From NCBI RefSeq assembly GCF_964275005.1, contig NC_092692.1, positions 13,464,764 to 13,528,763 of the forward strand: a stretch of DNA of 64,000 nt. Reading direction: 5' to 3'. Both the position numbers and the translations under genes were made by a program. Below the pieces are notes generated by a model that did not search any database, had not been told where the DNA came from, and worked only from the letters and a program-made list of their open reading frames with translations. Positions 1 to 13,843 of this stretch are shown in pieces. Within the stretch, counting starts at the first letter, position 1, and every line of letters starts with the position of its first letter. Origin of the DNA: Diadema setosum (taxonomy: Eukaryota > Echinodermata > Echinoidea > Diadematoida > Diadematidae).

Positions 1-2358
1 AGGGACACTGGTCTTTCGATCTTTCTTCAGAAGCGGCAATATCTTTCAGAGAGACGTCAAAGGTAGAATGCCATAAATACGAGAAGTGGAGTCCAGCCAG
101 ACCAGCGCCTCGGTGACGTCCACATCATCACCGCATGATCCCGGGAGTTGTCCCCGCTAGCTCAGCTCTCAAGTCAGCGCTCTATGCTACGGCGTTCTGG
201 CTGGAAATTCATGTGGTTCGTCGGTCCGTCGAGTGTAAGCAATGTCACTGCGCATGCGCTGCCACGTGCTGATCGTCGATCGTGAAATCGTCTTGTACAC
301 ACATCTCGATCCAAGTTCTCGCGATGGATATGCATAGTGCATGCAGCTAGCTGTGTAGTAGTAGCGGAGCCGATAGCCAGGGGGTTTGCCTGCACTGATG
401 ATCCAATGGTGTGCAAAATGTGATGGTATTCGACACGTCATCCTCTCTGAAGTTGGGTAAAGTATTTCTTCTCCTTTGCATGAAGTTTCTATCATTTATT
501 GTAACCGGAGTGCGAGCGATTATTACCCATTAAGAGCCACCTACACAATTTCCGAATGACAAATGAGACCTGGAATCTAGATGATAGATATCTCAGTAAT
601 TGTCATTCATTGTGTACTGTATATTGATCATGTTGAGGAATTAGCCCCGGAGACCGCCGCCTCCAACGCTGTACGTTGTACGTTGGGGCTGCTGGTCGCA
701 GTTAGTTGAGGAATATGCTTGCCAAGCAGTTAGTAGCTTGGATTTTTGCCGCATCTTTTTGTAGATCTATCTAACTTGTACGAATGAACGATGTTTTAAC
801 TTTCAAGCTACCAGGCAGTAATAAGAAATGGGTCACATTGGTCATTGGACATTCATACAGTGTAGTTTATTGGCAATCAATATTAACTAAAGACGATTTT
901 CATATCTGCAAGATAACGTGTCGTGTCCTCCGGTGTTTCGAAGCCCAGCAATTGAATCCAGCAACATGCAGCATCAGTATCACATCAATTTGCTTGATTT
1001 TTTTTTATTTTTTTTTATTTTTTGTTTTTTAGATTTCAAATGTTTTGTACTGGTCTACAGCAGACTACACTGTACCCTAAGGTCATTTACTTATTAAAGC
1101 TACTGTTCTTTTAAAAGTAGAGAAAAACATTAGATTTGTAGATCGATTATACTGTACTTATTTATAGACGTCTATACAGTGTAGTATTTGCATGATCTGA
1201 TTTCTGTTTTATAGCATTTACATGATCATGGGTTATGTATTTTGGAGCATTGAAAATACTAGATTTCAAACAGTTGCTGGTGCAGTAGTAGTGGGGTATT
1301 GATGACAGTAGCCTAGTACTATTAAATCCTACTGGTACCTCTCTCTTGGGCAATATAGCATGCAAACAAAAAGTATTTAAGCAGTAAACCCAGCTACAAC
1401 AAGTAGAATCTGTGTTCTACAAGTCAGGGAATGGAGGATGAGTTCAGACCAGAGTAAATTAAAAAGATGATGCTGTGAACTATGGTATTAATTTTCATAC
1501 TGTCAGTATATTAAAGCAGACACTTTCATTTGAGTTCTATTGTCAAAAGAGCTAGCATACCTGTGACATTTCCAGAAAGGAAGAACGAATGAGAGGAAAA
1601 GAAGCTTTCAGATTTCACCACTGAATTACCTGACTAAAGCCTCTAAGGAGGCCAATTTGGAATACCGCTAATTCATTCAAAACAATTAGTGCCACCACCA
1701 ATTAATGTCAGATGAAGAAAATTCATTGATGTTCTTGTAGAGTTTATTATACTGTGCTTTTGAGTATACCACAAAGAGATACATTTCATTTGTAGCTCAC
1801 CTAGGAGTAGTAGTAATTCTCCTACAGGTCGTACCTCATTGATCATAGTCCAAGACTTGTACACATACAATACAACGTAATGATGATTTGAAGAGTGATA
1901 CTTCCAGTGGTAAAATGTGGTACTATTTGTGATGTTATTATACAATATGTCTACACATCAATCTGAAAATTGTAATCATGAAATATATCAGTAAAAGTTC
2001 ATCCTCTGACTGTTTCCTTGATCATGCAGATTCCATCTGAAATGCTGAAAGCGATGCAAAGGACTGTCGTGGCACAAGGGAATTAGTCTCATACTCTCAC
2101 ATAGTCATGTGTTAGGATTGTGATTGTGGGAAGAGTGAAGGACCATTTTGTCAGTGGAAGACATCATTGTTTGACCCAGAGAAGGACTGGGCAGGAGGAG
2201 AAGAAGAGGAGGAGGAGGAGTAGGAGGGTAGAAGTGAGGGAGCTCGTAGCTCTGTCTGAGCTCTTGAGGCCATTTGGGAAGGGGTGGGCTAGCAACCGTC
2301 CACCATTGATCAAACCGACGCGCCCCCTTCCTTTGGTGTCGCTGATCACTTTCTCAAG
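1..2358 (+). other. Upstream region of SLC38A10
   Basis: CpG-rich promoter-like start (1 to about 700, with a short inverted repeat around TACGTTGTACGTTG at 670), then AT-rich DNA. A possible acceptor (gatcatgcag) at 2030 suggests the 5' UTR exon begins at 2031. It would contain two short upstream ORFs (2042-2086 and a two-codon one at 2106). No coding gene seen. Confidence 0.4.
249..268 (+). promoter_or_regulatory. NRF-1-type palindrome plus E-box
   Basis: TGCGCATGCGCT at 249-260 fits the NRF-1 consensus, and CACGTG lies 2 bp on, at 263-268. Bases 1-330 are CpG-dense, unlike the following kilobases, so this may be the promoter of the transporter gene or of a gene left of the window. Confidence 0.45.
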
Positions 2359-2448
2359 ATGGGGCAAACGCCGTGGTCAGCCGTCATCAACCTCAGCAAC
2401 AGCATCATCGGCGTCAGCGTCCTTGCCATGCCATGGTGTTTCAAGGAG
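2359..2448 (+). CDS. SLC38A10: SLC38A10 coding exon 1 (start, TM1)
   Basis: The ATG follows TTCTCAAG. It encodes MGQTPWSAVINLSNSIIGVS and the rest of TM1 (residues 1-30), including the Asn/Ser/Gly unwound segment that binds sodium and substrate in SLC38/APC proteins. Donor gtgagt, phase 0. Confidence 0.92.
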
Positions 2449-5400
2449 GTGAGTTTGAGTGGACACTCCACGTTCTAGAATACTTTGATGTATTAGTAAA
2501 ATCGGGCTAATAAAAAGTGAAGGTTTCATTCTCTCTAGTCAGACAAAACAAATATTGTAGTAGAAATGATTTCCACAAATTTTCAGGAAAAATATAATTC
2601 ACAAACGTGCATTTTATTCAAAGTAAATGAGATAGCATTGTTGTATCAGTCTTCCCATTAGTTTTACAGATGAATTGCTTATGAATTAATTGACTGTTCA
2701 AAATAAATATATAAAAAAAAACCAGGATAGACTTACATTCTTATCACATCAAGAGTATATAGAATGTCCAAGATTTTGCTAGCTTCTCTTTTTCTTTTCT
2801 TAACTCAATGCAACATCAACTGTTTCTCTTCAGTCTGCTCTTCAAGATGAACTTGACCATATTGTTGAGATGTTATAGATTTAAAGTCGTAAATAGTAAT
2901 TGATACTGTTATGATTGGGAAATAGGCCCAAATGACTTGGTGGAACCACAGCCCTGTGATAAGTGAACAAGTTCTGTTCCTCTTTACATCATTGTACTCC
3001 TCTGTTATATTTTAGTAGATTCTTCACATCCCTTTTCCACAGAGGATTCTTAATCAACTATGCCAAAGATAAGATTTAGGTGTGACCACCATAACAGCCA
3101 CTGATCTGCAATGCTTCTCAACTGAATGCTTAAATCAAAATGCATCACATGATATATGACTGAATTTAATGTACAGGTATAACCAGCAAGAGCATCTAGC
3201 ATGCCCGAATTGAACAATATCTGTCATAATTGTAGCTTTTAAAGCATTGTAAGAATTAGCATAAGATCTGAAGTGATATTTGACTTGATGATTGTGATAA
3301 TAATTGTTGTTAAAATGCTGTTATTGTGATTATCATTATTATCATTATCATTGTCAGTGTTTTAATCATCATCATTTTCTTGTTGAAAGAAGACAAATAG
3401 AATGACTAACTTTAATTCTTATCAGAACTTTAAATCCATACTTTTCAAGGCTGTGGGTTGACACCCCTTTTGTTATGACCAGTTGCCAAAAAAATAATCA
3501 TATTTTAAACATTTTGAATATAACCTTCTAATCCACTGGCCCTTACTTGTCAGTAGAAAATCAAGGAAAAGTGTATTTCAGATCTCCAGCTGATTTGAAT
3601 GATAAGAATAAGGGCAAATAAACAGATCAGAAGAAATTAAATTGAAATCAGATAAAATATGAGAAAGCTGGGGCCCCAGTTTTCTTGTTTTCTTCTGCAA
3701 ACAGTGATACTGGTCACTATCACAAATGATTGTTACAATGTACTTAAAACACATGTCATAAAATCAAAACTTTACCACTGGTTTGCACTTTCATCAATAT
3801 TTTGGGATTAGGCAACTATTAACTCGTATCTTGAAAATTCAGCATTGATAAATAATGGCATGTTTAGAATTATGGGAATAGTTTTCGTGTGAATTATTTC
3901 AAAGAAAGTCTGAAGTCACCCTACAGCAAACTAATAATGATAATAATAATAATAATAGTAATAATAATAATAATAATAATACAGGGTGGTCTATGAGGGG
4001 TTTCAGCATGTCGCTGCAACATGCCCAAACTCCTGTGCAACATCCTCAAAAGCTAGCAACGTTGTGCACAGCGTTGGTTGTGCAACATCCTCAAGAATTT
4101 GCAACAAGCCCAAAATAAAATGTATTCAGACATGTGAAAAACATGTGCAAAACATGACAAACATCAAACCACCTAGTACTTTGATGTTTGTGTGCAAAAC
4201 ATGAGAGAGAACATTGAATGTAAGCAGCACAAAGAGAGATAAGCTGCGAAATATTGCTTACTGAGTGCTCGTGATGTGCGCTCCGCACACGTACATGTAT
4301 CAGTTTCTGCAATAGTCTCAGATTTTGAGCTTGCAGCATGCTCAAATTTCAAGTTGTGGACCACCCTGTAATAATAATTGGAAAAAAAAAATGATTGTAC
4401 TGAAAGCTGACATTTTTACATTGCCTTTTATTATCAATATACAGTGTGGTATCATTTTGGCCATATTGCTGCTGCTTTTGACTGGAGCTATCAACAAATT
4501 CAGTGGAAATTTGCTCCTGAGGTCTGCCAAAGCAACTAGGAAGAATTCATATGAATTCCTGGGTAAGCTATATTTCTTATTTCTTTGTCTTTATTCCAAA
4601 TCAGAGTTGAAGTACTAAAAATAAAAATATTGGAAGTGGTGGTGGTTAATTGTAGTGATTTGTTGTAACTCACATATTTATAATATTGATCACACAACCA
4701 TACTTATCTATTTTATTTTTAGGATATTGAAAGAATTGACACTTTGTATTTCAAGCGAGATGTTATCTATAGCTACAACCATGTACCTGCAGTAGAATTT
4801 TAAATCATATGATACATATACCAAACAAAATCTTATACAAAGTTGTATTTCTTGTCTTTTCACAGCAAACCACACATTGGGAGGTTTAGGAAAAATTACT
4901 GTGGAAGGGAGGTAAGTGAAAGATGTCTTCTTTCTTTTCTTTTTTGTCAGGTACAGATTTACATGCATGTCGTATGATTAAAAATCTCCATGTTCGCAAT
5001 TTACTATATAGGCCTGTTTGCAAGTGTGATATGTGATGACTTTGCATATGATAGGTAATGGAGATGTGTCTATTGTATCACAATAAGAAATGACTGTAAA
5101 AACCAAACATGCTCACACTGTCATTGCAGGATATTGTCTGTCCTGAATACATACATGTGCAGTATGCCATTTGTTCCTATTTAATAAAAGCACCCCTGTT
5201 TACTTTTGTTGTGGTTTTCTCGGGAAAAGAGGCATTTTTCAATCAAGAATTATTTTGAAATCTCATAATAGTGGAAATGTGGGTGATTGATGAAAATCTT
5301 TATTCTATGCAAATCTTATGCCCAGTTGAGTTCTTAGTTGTTGAGCTTCTGGTTGGGCAAGGAAGTGGATGTGTGCTGTAGCACTCTGTAAAACAGAGCA

Positions 5401-8400
5401 TGCATTATATCACTTGACATTTTCATCGATGGAGTGCAGGTAGTATACGATATCAGTCGCGGCAATAATGATGTGATGTGAATATAAGAGTGAAATATTA
5501 TATGCACACAAGAAGGGAATGTTTCATCAGAAGTCTATAATCGGGATAATTTATCTTTACTGTACCTGGTAAGCTATAAAGTGTTAGCTGGTGGGTGCAG
5601 GAATAAGATTAAAAATTCATATCGAGAAGTAACAAAGATAGAGATCCCTGAGTAGCCATGAAATGAAATGCAAGATGAATCATGATTGATAATGGAATTC
5701 TAAGGCAGACTAAATGTATTGATGGCAACTGCTGCACAAAGTGATAATGTACAAAATACAGACCACAACTTTTGATAGATTTATTTGACTTTTGAATGTT
5801 TCAAATGATTTTACTAGTACAGGCAATTTTAGCTGTAATTTGAACATTTTGTTGAACTCACACTAAACCATTTCAAAGCAGGGGAAATTTACTGTGTCCA
5901 AAATGTTGTCATATATATGAATGAATTAGTGCCCCCCCCAAAAAAAAAACAAACAACAACAACAAACAAACAAACAACAACAACAACAACCCAAACTAAT
6001 AATATTTTTGTCTTATGAAGAACTAATAGCAAAATAATGGTGTTTCTTCCTCTTTAGTGTGATTTTACTGCTGTTCGCAACATGCATAGCATTTTTTGTC
6101 ATCATCGGAGACCTTGGGCCGTCACTGGTGTCAAAATTTATGGATTGGGAAGTAAGTATCAAGCATAATTTTTTTCTGTGTTTTTGAAAGTAGAGTTAAA
6201 GATTAATGTCCATATTATGGTTACATTTCTTTATTTAAAAAAAAAAGGAAAAAAAAAAAAGGAAATTGTGAGCCAGAGTCACATGCAGGATGTAGCCTTT
6301 TAATTTTTTTTTTGACATTTAAAAGGACTCTACGGTGCCAGTGTACAATTTGTATGCATTTGGCATCTTTGCTTAGCTGACATGGAGAAGAAACCATAAC
6401 TGTAATTAACGCTAATGCTAGACATTTGTTTGAATGTGTCGCTTGTGTATCACTGATTGATTTCTTGTACATTTGATACTCGTGTAAGATTCTCTTAGTG
6501 TATTTTTTATACTCATGTAAGATTCTCTTGGTATATTTTTATAGACGACTGACTGCTGCATTGTAAAAACAATAAAAAAATACATTTAACAGAATCAGTA
6601 AACTTTCTTCGTTTTAGGGACATTGTGGTGGAAAGAAAAGAGGTGCAGTGTATCTATCCCATCTCACGAGGAATCCTGTTGATTGCGATATTTTGGTAGA
6701 TTAACTGGTTGACAGTGTAAATATATTTTGGTACAGTGTAGATATTAAATTCATTGATTGATTGGTAGATGCATGTATGTTGGTATGTAGGTAGGTCTAT
6801 AGATGGGTGGATGGGTAGAAAATTTGGCATGCTTTTAGTCAGTCATGATTTTACCATATTGTAGCATGTTAGCATGTTGTTGTTGTTTTTTTGACTTGAT
6901 GCATGACAATCCCTCTGAATACTCCTTGTTCCAGAACACAGAAAACCTGAGAAGAGGTATCCTACTGGGAACTGCTGTCTTTATCATCCTACCATTGACA
7001 CAAAAGAAGAATATTGAGAGCCTCAGTGGTCTGAGCACAGTATCAATCACTTTCTACCTATTTTTTGCAGCTTGTGTGAGTAATTCTTCTGTCTCGGAAT
7101 CATGTTTAAACCCGTGTGAGTGCCAGTTTGTGCAGAAAAACCTCTAGCGTTGTACACACTGTCCAAAGTCTCTGGTACAGAGAGGGTTCATGTAAGACGC
7201 AGTCACAATATAGGACCAATGCAAATGTAATATGTATTACTCTTCAGTGGTTATCGCTTTGAAATATCAATCATATCCCTGATGATGCAGAATTTAGTAT
7301 TGCCAAATGCTGCTGCACATAGGATGTCGTGATCAGAAATGCTGGCATGTGAGTCTAGTCGATAATTAATGATGAAGAGTGGATTCCCCTCATGTGAAAA
7401 CTTGTTGCTATCATGGTTGAGACAAACTGTTCAAAGGTCGTGGTGGGGTGAAGCATTTATTGTGGCGTAATGGGTCCTCAGAATATCTGAATCTCTGATG
7501 GGGAAAGTACAATACCACCAGTGTTTCATGTCAAAATAGTTTTCATTCCTGCTTTGATGAATGCTTAAAATGTGACTGCCCTGCCCAAAACTCACAAAAA
7601 GTGGGCCAAAATGAATTTCTACTTTTCTCCATTATTATTAAAAAGAATAAGCTGTGGGCATTGAAATGATGTTGATAAAATTGGTCCATCGTATCCCTTT
7701 CAAAAAGTGATTGAAATGAGAGAGTGTTAGGAGATGCAGTTTCATAGAAAAGGGAGAAGAAGATCTAAAGATTGATGTCTCCTTTTTGGTTTTGTTTCAA
7801 TCCGCCAAATTTTGACAGTGGTTAGAGAAAATATTAGTCTCCCAGTTAAGATCAGCTTTAAAAATTGGAACTGGTTGACCCAAATTACATATTTTGGTCC
7901 ATTACAGAGAACATGGTTTTTTAAGCTGGGCAGTCATGGGTACTCTTCCCTGCATACCTGTCATTTCACAGCTGATGCACATCGTAACATCTTATTGAAG
8001 TTTTTTGAAAAGCTGATTAAAATAAGATAAGATGAAATGAAATGAAATGAAATGAAATGAAATGGAATGAAGTGAAATGAAATGAAATGAAACAAAATGA
8101 AATAGGGAAGCCCAATGTACTGAAGTCTTTGTTTGTTTCTACCATTTCAGATATGTATTGGCAGTATACCCAAACTGAAGACACTTGACTGGGTGAATGA
8201 GGTGACCTTATGGAGGCCCATAGGAGTGTTGAAGGGAATGTCCATCTTTGCCTTATCTATGTGCTGTCAGCCGTAAGTGTGCACGTCTCCCTGTGGTGCT
8301 CTTGCTCTAGTCTTACTTCAAGGCAGTCCTATTTCTCTCTCTCTATTCAACATGTATGCGCGTTTGCGTAGCCAACACCACGCTTCCGTCAGCGTGGAAT

Positions 8401-8772
8401 TGAGGAGTGCACAATGATGGTGTGTTTGTGTGTGTGTGTTATGTTTTAAAAAAAATGAAGTTATGTTTAAAAAAAAGTGATTTAGCAGCACAATTTCTTT
8501 TTGTATGTGTATGTAATAAGGCACATTTGGATTGGCTTGATTAGGTTAATCAAGATAGCTTTTTCTGAGAGTTATGCAGAATTTCATGTCATTTCTCTGA
8601 TATAAACATGGTATGATTTGGAAAAAATAAAAATGTACTGTATGTTGGAAAAATGATTCAGCAGCGCAAGAAAGAAGAATACAGCTGCTTTTTGTTGTTG
8701 GTGATATTAATTTCATTGTCAATATGGATTTGATAGTGAATGAAACTCTAATAAGAATATCACAAAACAAAA

Positions 8773-8806
<34 letters not shown>

Positions 8807-11800
8807 CAAACTCAGTGCAGTATACATGTATTTTGTGTGCTCCTTCTTGCAGAACCCTCTTCCCTGTGTATAATTCTCTCCAAGAGAGAACCCCCAAACA
8901 GATGGAGGATGTTGTTTCCAAGGGAGTCAACCTGGTTGCCGGGGTCTACATCACGGTGAGTGTTTATGTACACCTGTTGCAATTTGGTCATCACACATCG
9001 TCTGTTGAGAATGAGAGTGGTCTTGAACACTATGGGTTTAGTGACAACTTAACACCCTTATCATTCTCAACCGACGACATGTGGTTTCAGATATATTGCG
9101 ATGTTGACACTATTCTGCCATTGATATGTGTGTGTCTGTGCTGGGTCAAATTCAGTGAACTCTACCTTAATTTTGCACATGAGAGCTTTTTTGTTGTTGT
9201 TGTTGGTTGTTATTGTTGTTTTTTAATGTTATTTGATATCCCCCAAAACTGGGGATTGACTATCAAACAACATGCTTCTCTGCCCACCTCATTTGATAGA
9301 TTTATCACCATCTTCATCTTCCTCACCAGTGTTGTCATCAGTATCGATGGCAACAGCATCGTTTCCATTATTCTCTTTCTATGGGATTTTATGTGTCTTT
9401 ACCTCTTTGCTTGCCTTCAATTTAGTCACTGCAGATAATTCACTGGAACCAGACAAGCCATACCAGTATAAAGACTGATACGGAATTAACAATTATTACT
9501 TAACTGAAATAAAAATTCAATGAACGTTGTTCATCCTTGTTCACCCCAATGCAGATTGGCCTCTTTGGCTACATCACCTACTACCAGGATGGCGTCAAGG
9601 GGGACGTCCTCCTCAACCAGGCCCCCTCCCTGCTCGCCGATGTCCTCAAGCTCCTCTTTGCCCTCTCCGTGGCCATCAGCTTCCCCCTCGTCGTCTTCCC
9701 CTGCAGGGCTAGCATCTACTCCCTCTGCTTTCCCAATGTAAGACATTTCACTTGCTCCACCTACCTTAGTTTGCAGGCACAAACCCTTGTTGGTCGTAAA
9801 GGAGTCTGCGCCGAGACTACTACATGCACCATCCTGGCACTTGCAGCCTCTCACAACACACGGCCTATGGGACAGTGCCAGAGTGGTGCATGTAGTAGTC
9901 TTGGCGCAGAGCCCTTTACGACCAACAAAGGTTTGTGCCTGCAAACTAAGCTCCACCTGCCCATCAGGTGGTGGCTGCACCTAGAAGAGCAGTTCCTCCC
10001 CCCCCCCCCCCCAACCACCATCACCATGTTCGCATTGATTATGAGAAACAGTAGAATCAGACAGGCAGAATTGTCTTAGTCCATTCAAAATTGGAAAGGA
10101 AATGGGAAAGTAAATAGATTGTTTCACATGTTTCAGTTGCTGAAAATGTGATTTCATAATAACATTCATATTTTCATGTATGTGGTTTTGACAAAACTCC
10201 CATCATGCTGTTGATTTTGTGTTGAATTGAGAAACAAAAAATGATGGCATATTGAAACTTCGATTATATCTGTCCATTTCTTACATGAATGATGATTTGT
10301 TGGAATGGAGAGGAGGATTTTGAATTTGACACCCCTCCATATTTGGTACTGGAAATTGGGTAAACTTCGCCACTGCCAACAAAAGTTGATATATTGGTTA
10401 CATTAGTGCCCATGTGTCAAACTTTTCCATCACCGTTTGCTCCCCCATCCTGCAGACAGCTGATAGCAACCCTATAGGAGGTGTCATGTACATCCCGCCA
10501 GTCATGTTCCGAGTCATCACATTGTGCATCCTGGGATTCACACTCTGCATCGCCATCCTCATTCCAAACGGTAATCATTGTGCTCTTTCTCTCTCTGAGT
10601 ATTAACGAAAATGCAACGCTGGAAACAATTTGAATAACTTAAGAAAAAAAAGTACATCTTGTAGATAATCAGAACAATATTTTTAGACCTGTGAAGACAG
10701 ATAAACAATTCTTAATCTGCTGAAAAATTATGAATTTAGACTCGGGACAAAAAACAAAAACAAAACAAAACCAAATAAACAAACAAACAGAACTTGAATC
10801 TAAGGACAAAAGTTGAATGGAGGCCCTGTTAGAGACCTTTTTGGAGATAATTCATTGCGTCACTCATGCAATTCATGATACCTTTGTTTTTATTATTATT
10901 TTTCTTTTTTGTCATGCCTTAGTTGAGGTTGTACTGAGTCTGACAGGCTCCACCATGGGTTCAGTAGCTTGCTTCATCATGCCGGCACTTATCTATCAAC
11001 ACACTGTGGGTGTTCCCGCAAGGAACTTGCCAAAGGTAGGACTTTTTTGTTTATTTTTAATTTGTTTTGTTTTGCTTGTGAATATTATTGCCATATTTGT
11101 TGCTTTTTCCCTCGAGGTCGAATCTGGTTTGGAGCTCAGGTAAATGTTGAGCCCACTCCCCACACATGCATGCTCATTGTTTTTCTTGTTCCATTCCAGT
11201 TCTCTAGCCTCTGCATTGATTGTTTCATTTCATTATAGTTCACTCTGTATTCATAAACATTTCTTGTTTTCCCCATCACTCTCTCTTTCCCCCCTTATCT
11301 CCTTTCTCCTGTCTTCTTGTCCTTGTTCATTCATTTTCTCTTTTATCATCATTCTTTTCTCTCTCAAATACATGACGCTGAAACTGTATTTTTCAATAGA
11401 AAAAGATCAAGTCTTTATGTGTAACGTTCGCACACCTGACTCAGTCAACAGCCTGCCAAGATGGCATATTTTGCTCAAACTCACAAACCCGCCCAAAACT
11501 ATTGATAAATTGCCAAATGCCACAGTACGATTTCATTCCTCTTACATACATGCAGCTTGCATTTTGTGGTGATTGAATATCGAGCAGTTTTCCCTAATGG
11601 ATTTTGGAGTAAATTCTAAGTTTGTGTCATTGTTTTGTGTGCAAAACTCATGCCCGTACAATAATGTAGCTGCTGATCATTTGAAAGGAAATATAATCAC
11701 AAATTTGTCATAAGATTTACATTATAGCAAAGCTTGGAATTTACTCTACAACTTTGGTCATTGCATTTCCAGCATAACAAAAATGTATAAATTTACTTGG

Positions 11801-13810
11801 ATTTGAAAAAAGAATGTTTTCCTGTAGCATACCTGCATTGCAGAATCAGAATGATTTGGCACACAGGAGTTAAAACCGTGTTGATTAAGGAGTTGAAGAA
11901 GTTGAGAGAGCAAATATCTGGTTTTAAGTACAGTTGAACCTCTCGTATCCGGACAAGTCGGGACCGGGGCTCATCCGGATAAGGGATTTGGCCGGATACG
12001 GGAGACTCAATGCTTTATACATGTACATATACATACGTGTACACATGTACTGATGTAGCCCATTGTAGTACCACATGTAGTAATGTGTATACTGCAACCT
12101 TTTCATTGTTACACTCAGTAACAGACCCCAAAATAGAGGTGTATGTTAATGTTGGAAGTAATATGTAATTCATGTGTGTTTGTGTAGGAGTTCTCAAGGA
12201 GTTGGGAATCCCCCTTTCCTCCCGTAATTATTAAAAAAAAAAAAAAAAAATCATGGCGAGATTGCGTCCGTATAATAGAGATATCCGGATAAAGGGAGGC
12301 CGGATAAGAGAGGTTCAACTGTAACGTCTTTGCAAAGAAATGTGGATATGATTCCTGGAGCATTTGTCATCTTTTCTCTCTAGGTCCTTTTGATCTTGGG
12401 CGTGGCGTTTCTCCTGTTCAGCACCTATGACAACCTTCACCCCAGCCCCGTGGACAACCCCATCCCCGCCCCCAAGCCTGTGGATCACCTTGACAAGCTG
12501 CAGCAAGGCGGCGATCTGCCGGTCATAGGGAAAGAAGGCGCAGCGGACAGCCAAGAAAAGATATTGGGTAAATTTACTGGTCTGAGCTTGAGCTTTTATA
12601 AATCTAAATAAAAAAAATTATGAATAATAAATAAATAAAAGTGTTGGTTAGTTGTTACATTATTACTTACATCTGTAAGTAGAATATTCTGGGATGCTCT
12701 TCCCTGAGGAAGCATTTTTAAGCGAACAACCAACAAATGTTCTATGATAGAATGATGATTTACTGCATTCAATGGAATAGATTTTCAAAGTCTATGCAAG
12801 GCTAAACACTACACAATTAATGACATGCAACATGTAAGGACTGTGGTTGATGCAAACAGCAGGTAACAAGCTAAGATGTGCGATGCTCACATAAGGTGTA
12901 AGAGCTTCGCCGCTCATTTGGGCTTGATGGTAATACCACACAAATAAGGATACATAAAGACCTTCAATTCTAATAGCCATTATGTAATCATATCAAGGCA
13001 GAAAGTATGAGATGGCATCGTATTCAAAACAGAGAAAATCATTCCAAATAAAAAATCATCCTGAGGGTTGCTGTGTTTGTACATGCTTGCTTAGTTGAGG
13101 ACGTGACTGATTTTGCAAATGTTGGTTGACAGATGACAATGTCATCAAGGACCCAGGTGGAGGAGGTGACGCTGGTCCCGGGGACAAGGCAGAAGTGCAA
13201 GTGGAAGGGGAGCAGCGAAAGCATCAAGAAAGTGAGTATGAGTCATATGATAGTCCTACGTTTTCATTAAATGCACTTAGTCTTTGTGAAAGTGGCATGC
13301 TTTATTTTGGGTGGCATCAGTTCATGACAGTGTTTTGATGCAGTTGTTGTAAATTTTCAGGAGTTATGCGACTTATCTGTGTTTTGTTCCTGATGTATGG
13401 GACAGCTGCAAAAAGAATGGAAGTGATGGGTAAACATTTCTTGACTGTTTCTGTGTGTTCTCTGTATTTACTTCTTATTTTCCTTCCTTCTTTCTTCTTG
13501 TCAATCAAAACCATGTCTAGTTGAAGCTGCTGAAGACAAAAGGCAAGAGCCTCCTATTCCTCACGCTCCGGTGGATGTTCCCAATCAGGTAAGATACACC
13601 TTTGTAGTCATTCACAAATCTTGTGTCCGGCTAATATGAATGTTAAGCCCAATGCCCACTGTGCTACCCAAGCCTGCAAGCTGGTGGTGAGCTGGTGCGA
13701 GCTGTATGGGGCGCTAAGTGTCCCATGGCCTATTTTGTTACAAAATCAGTCATTTTTTGAGCGCATAGGAACATTATCACTTTGTGTTATGCGCTAAATA
13801 AGCACTGTCA

Positions 13811-13843
<33 letters not shown>

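Noticed and set aside
2120-2452. 110-codon frame across the SLC38A10 start
   Set aside because: It does not begin with ATG and is out of frame with the conserved TM1 coding sequence.
8779-9438. 219-codon frame reading exon 7 into the intron
   Set aside because: It joins a GT repeat, exon 7 in another frame, and intron DNA.
9537-10079. 180-codon frame that extends exon 8 through the foldback
   Set aside because: The first part is exon 8; after the donor it only reads intron and transposon sequence.
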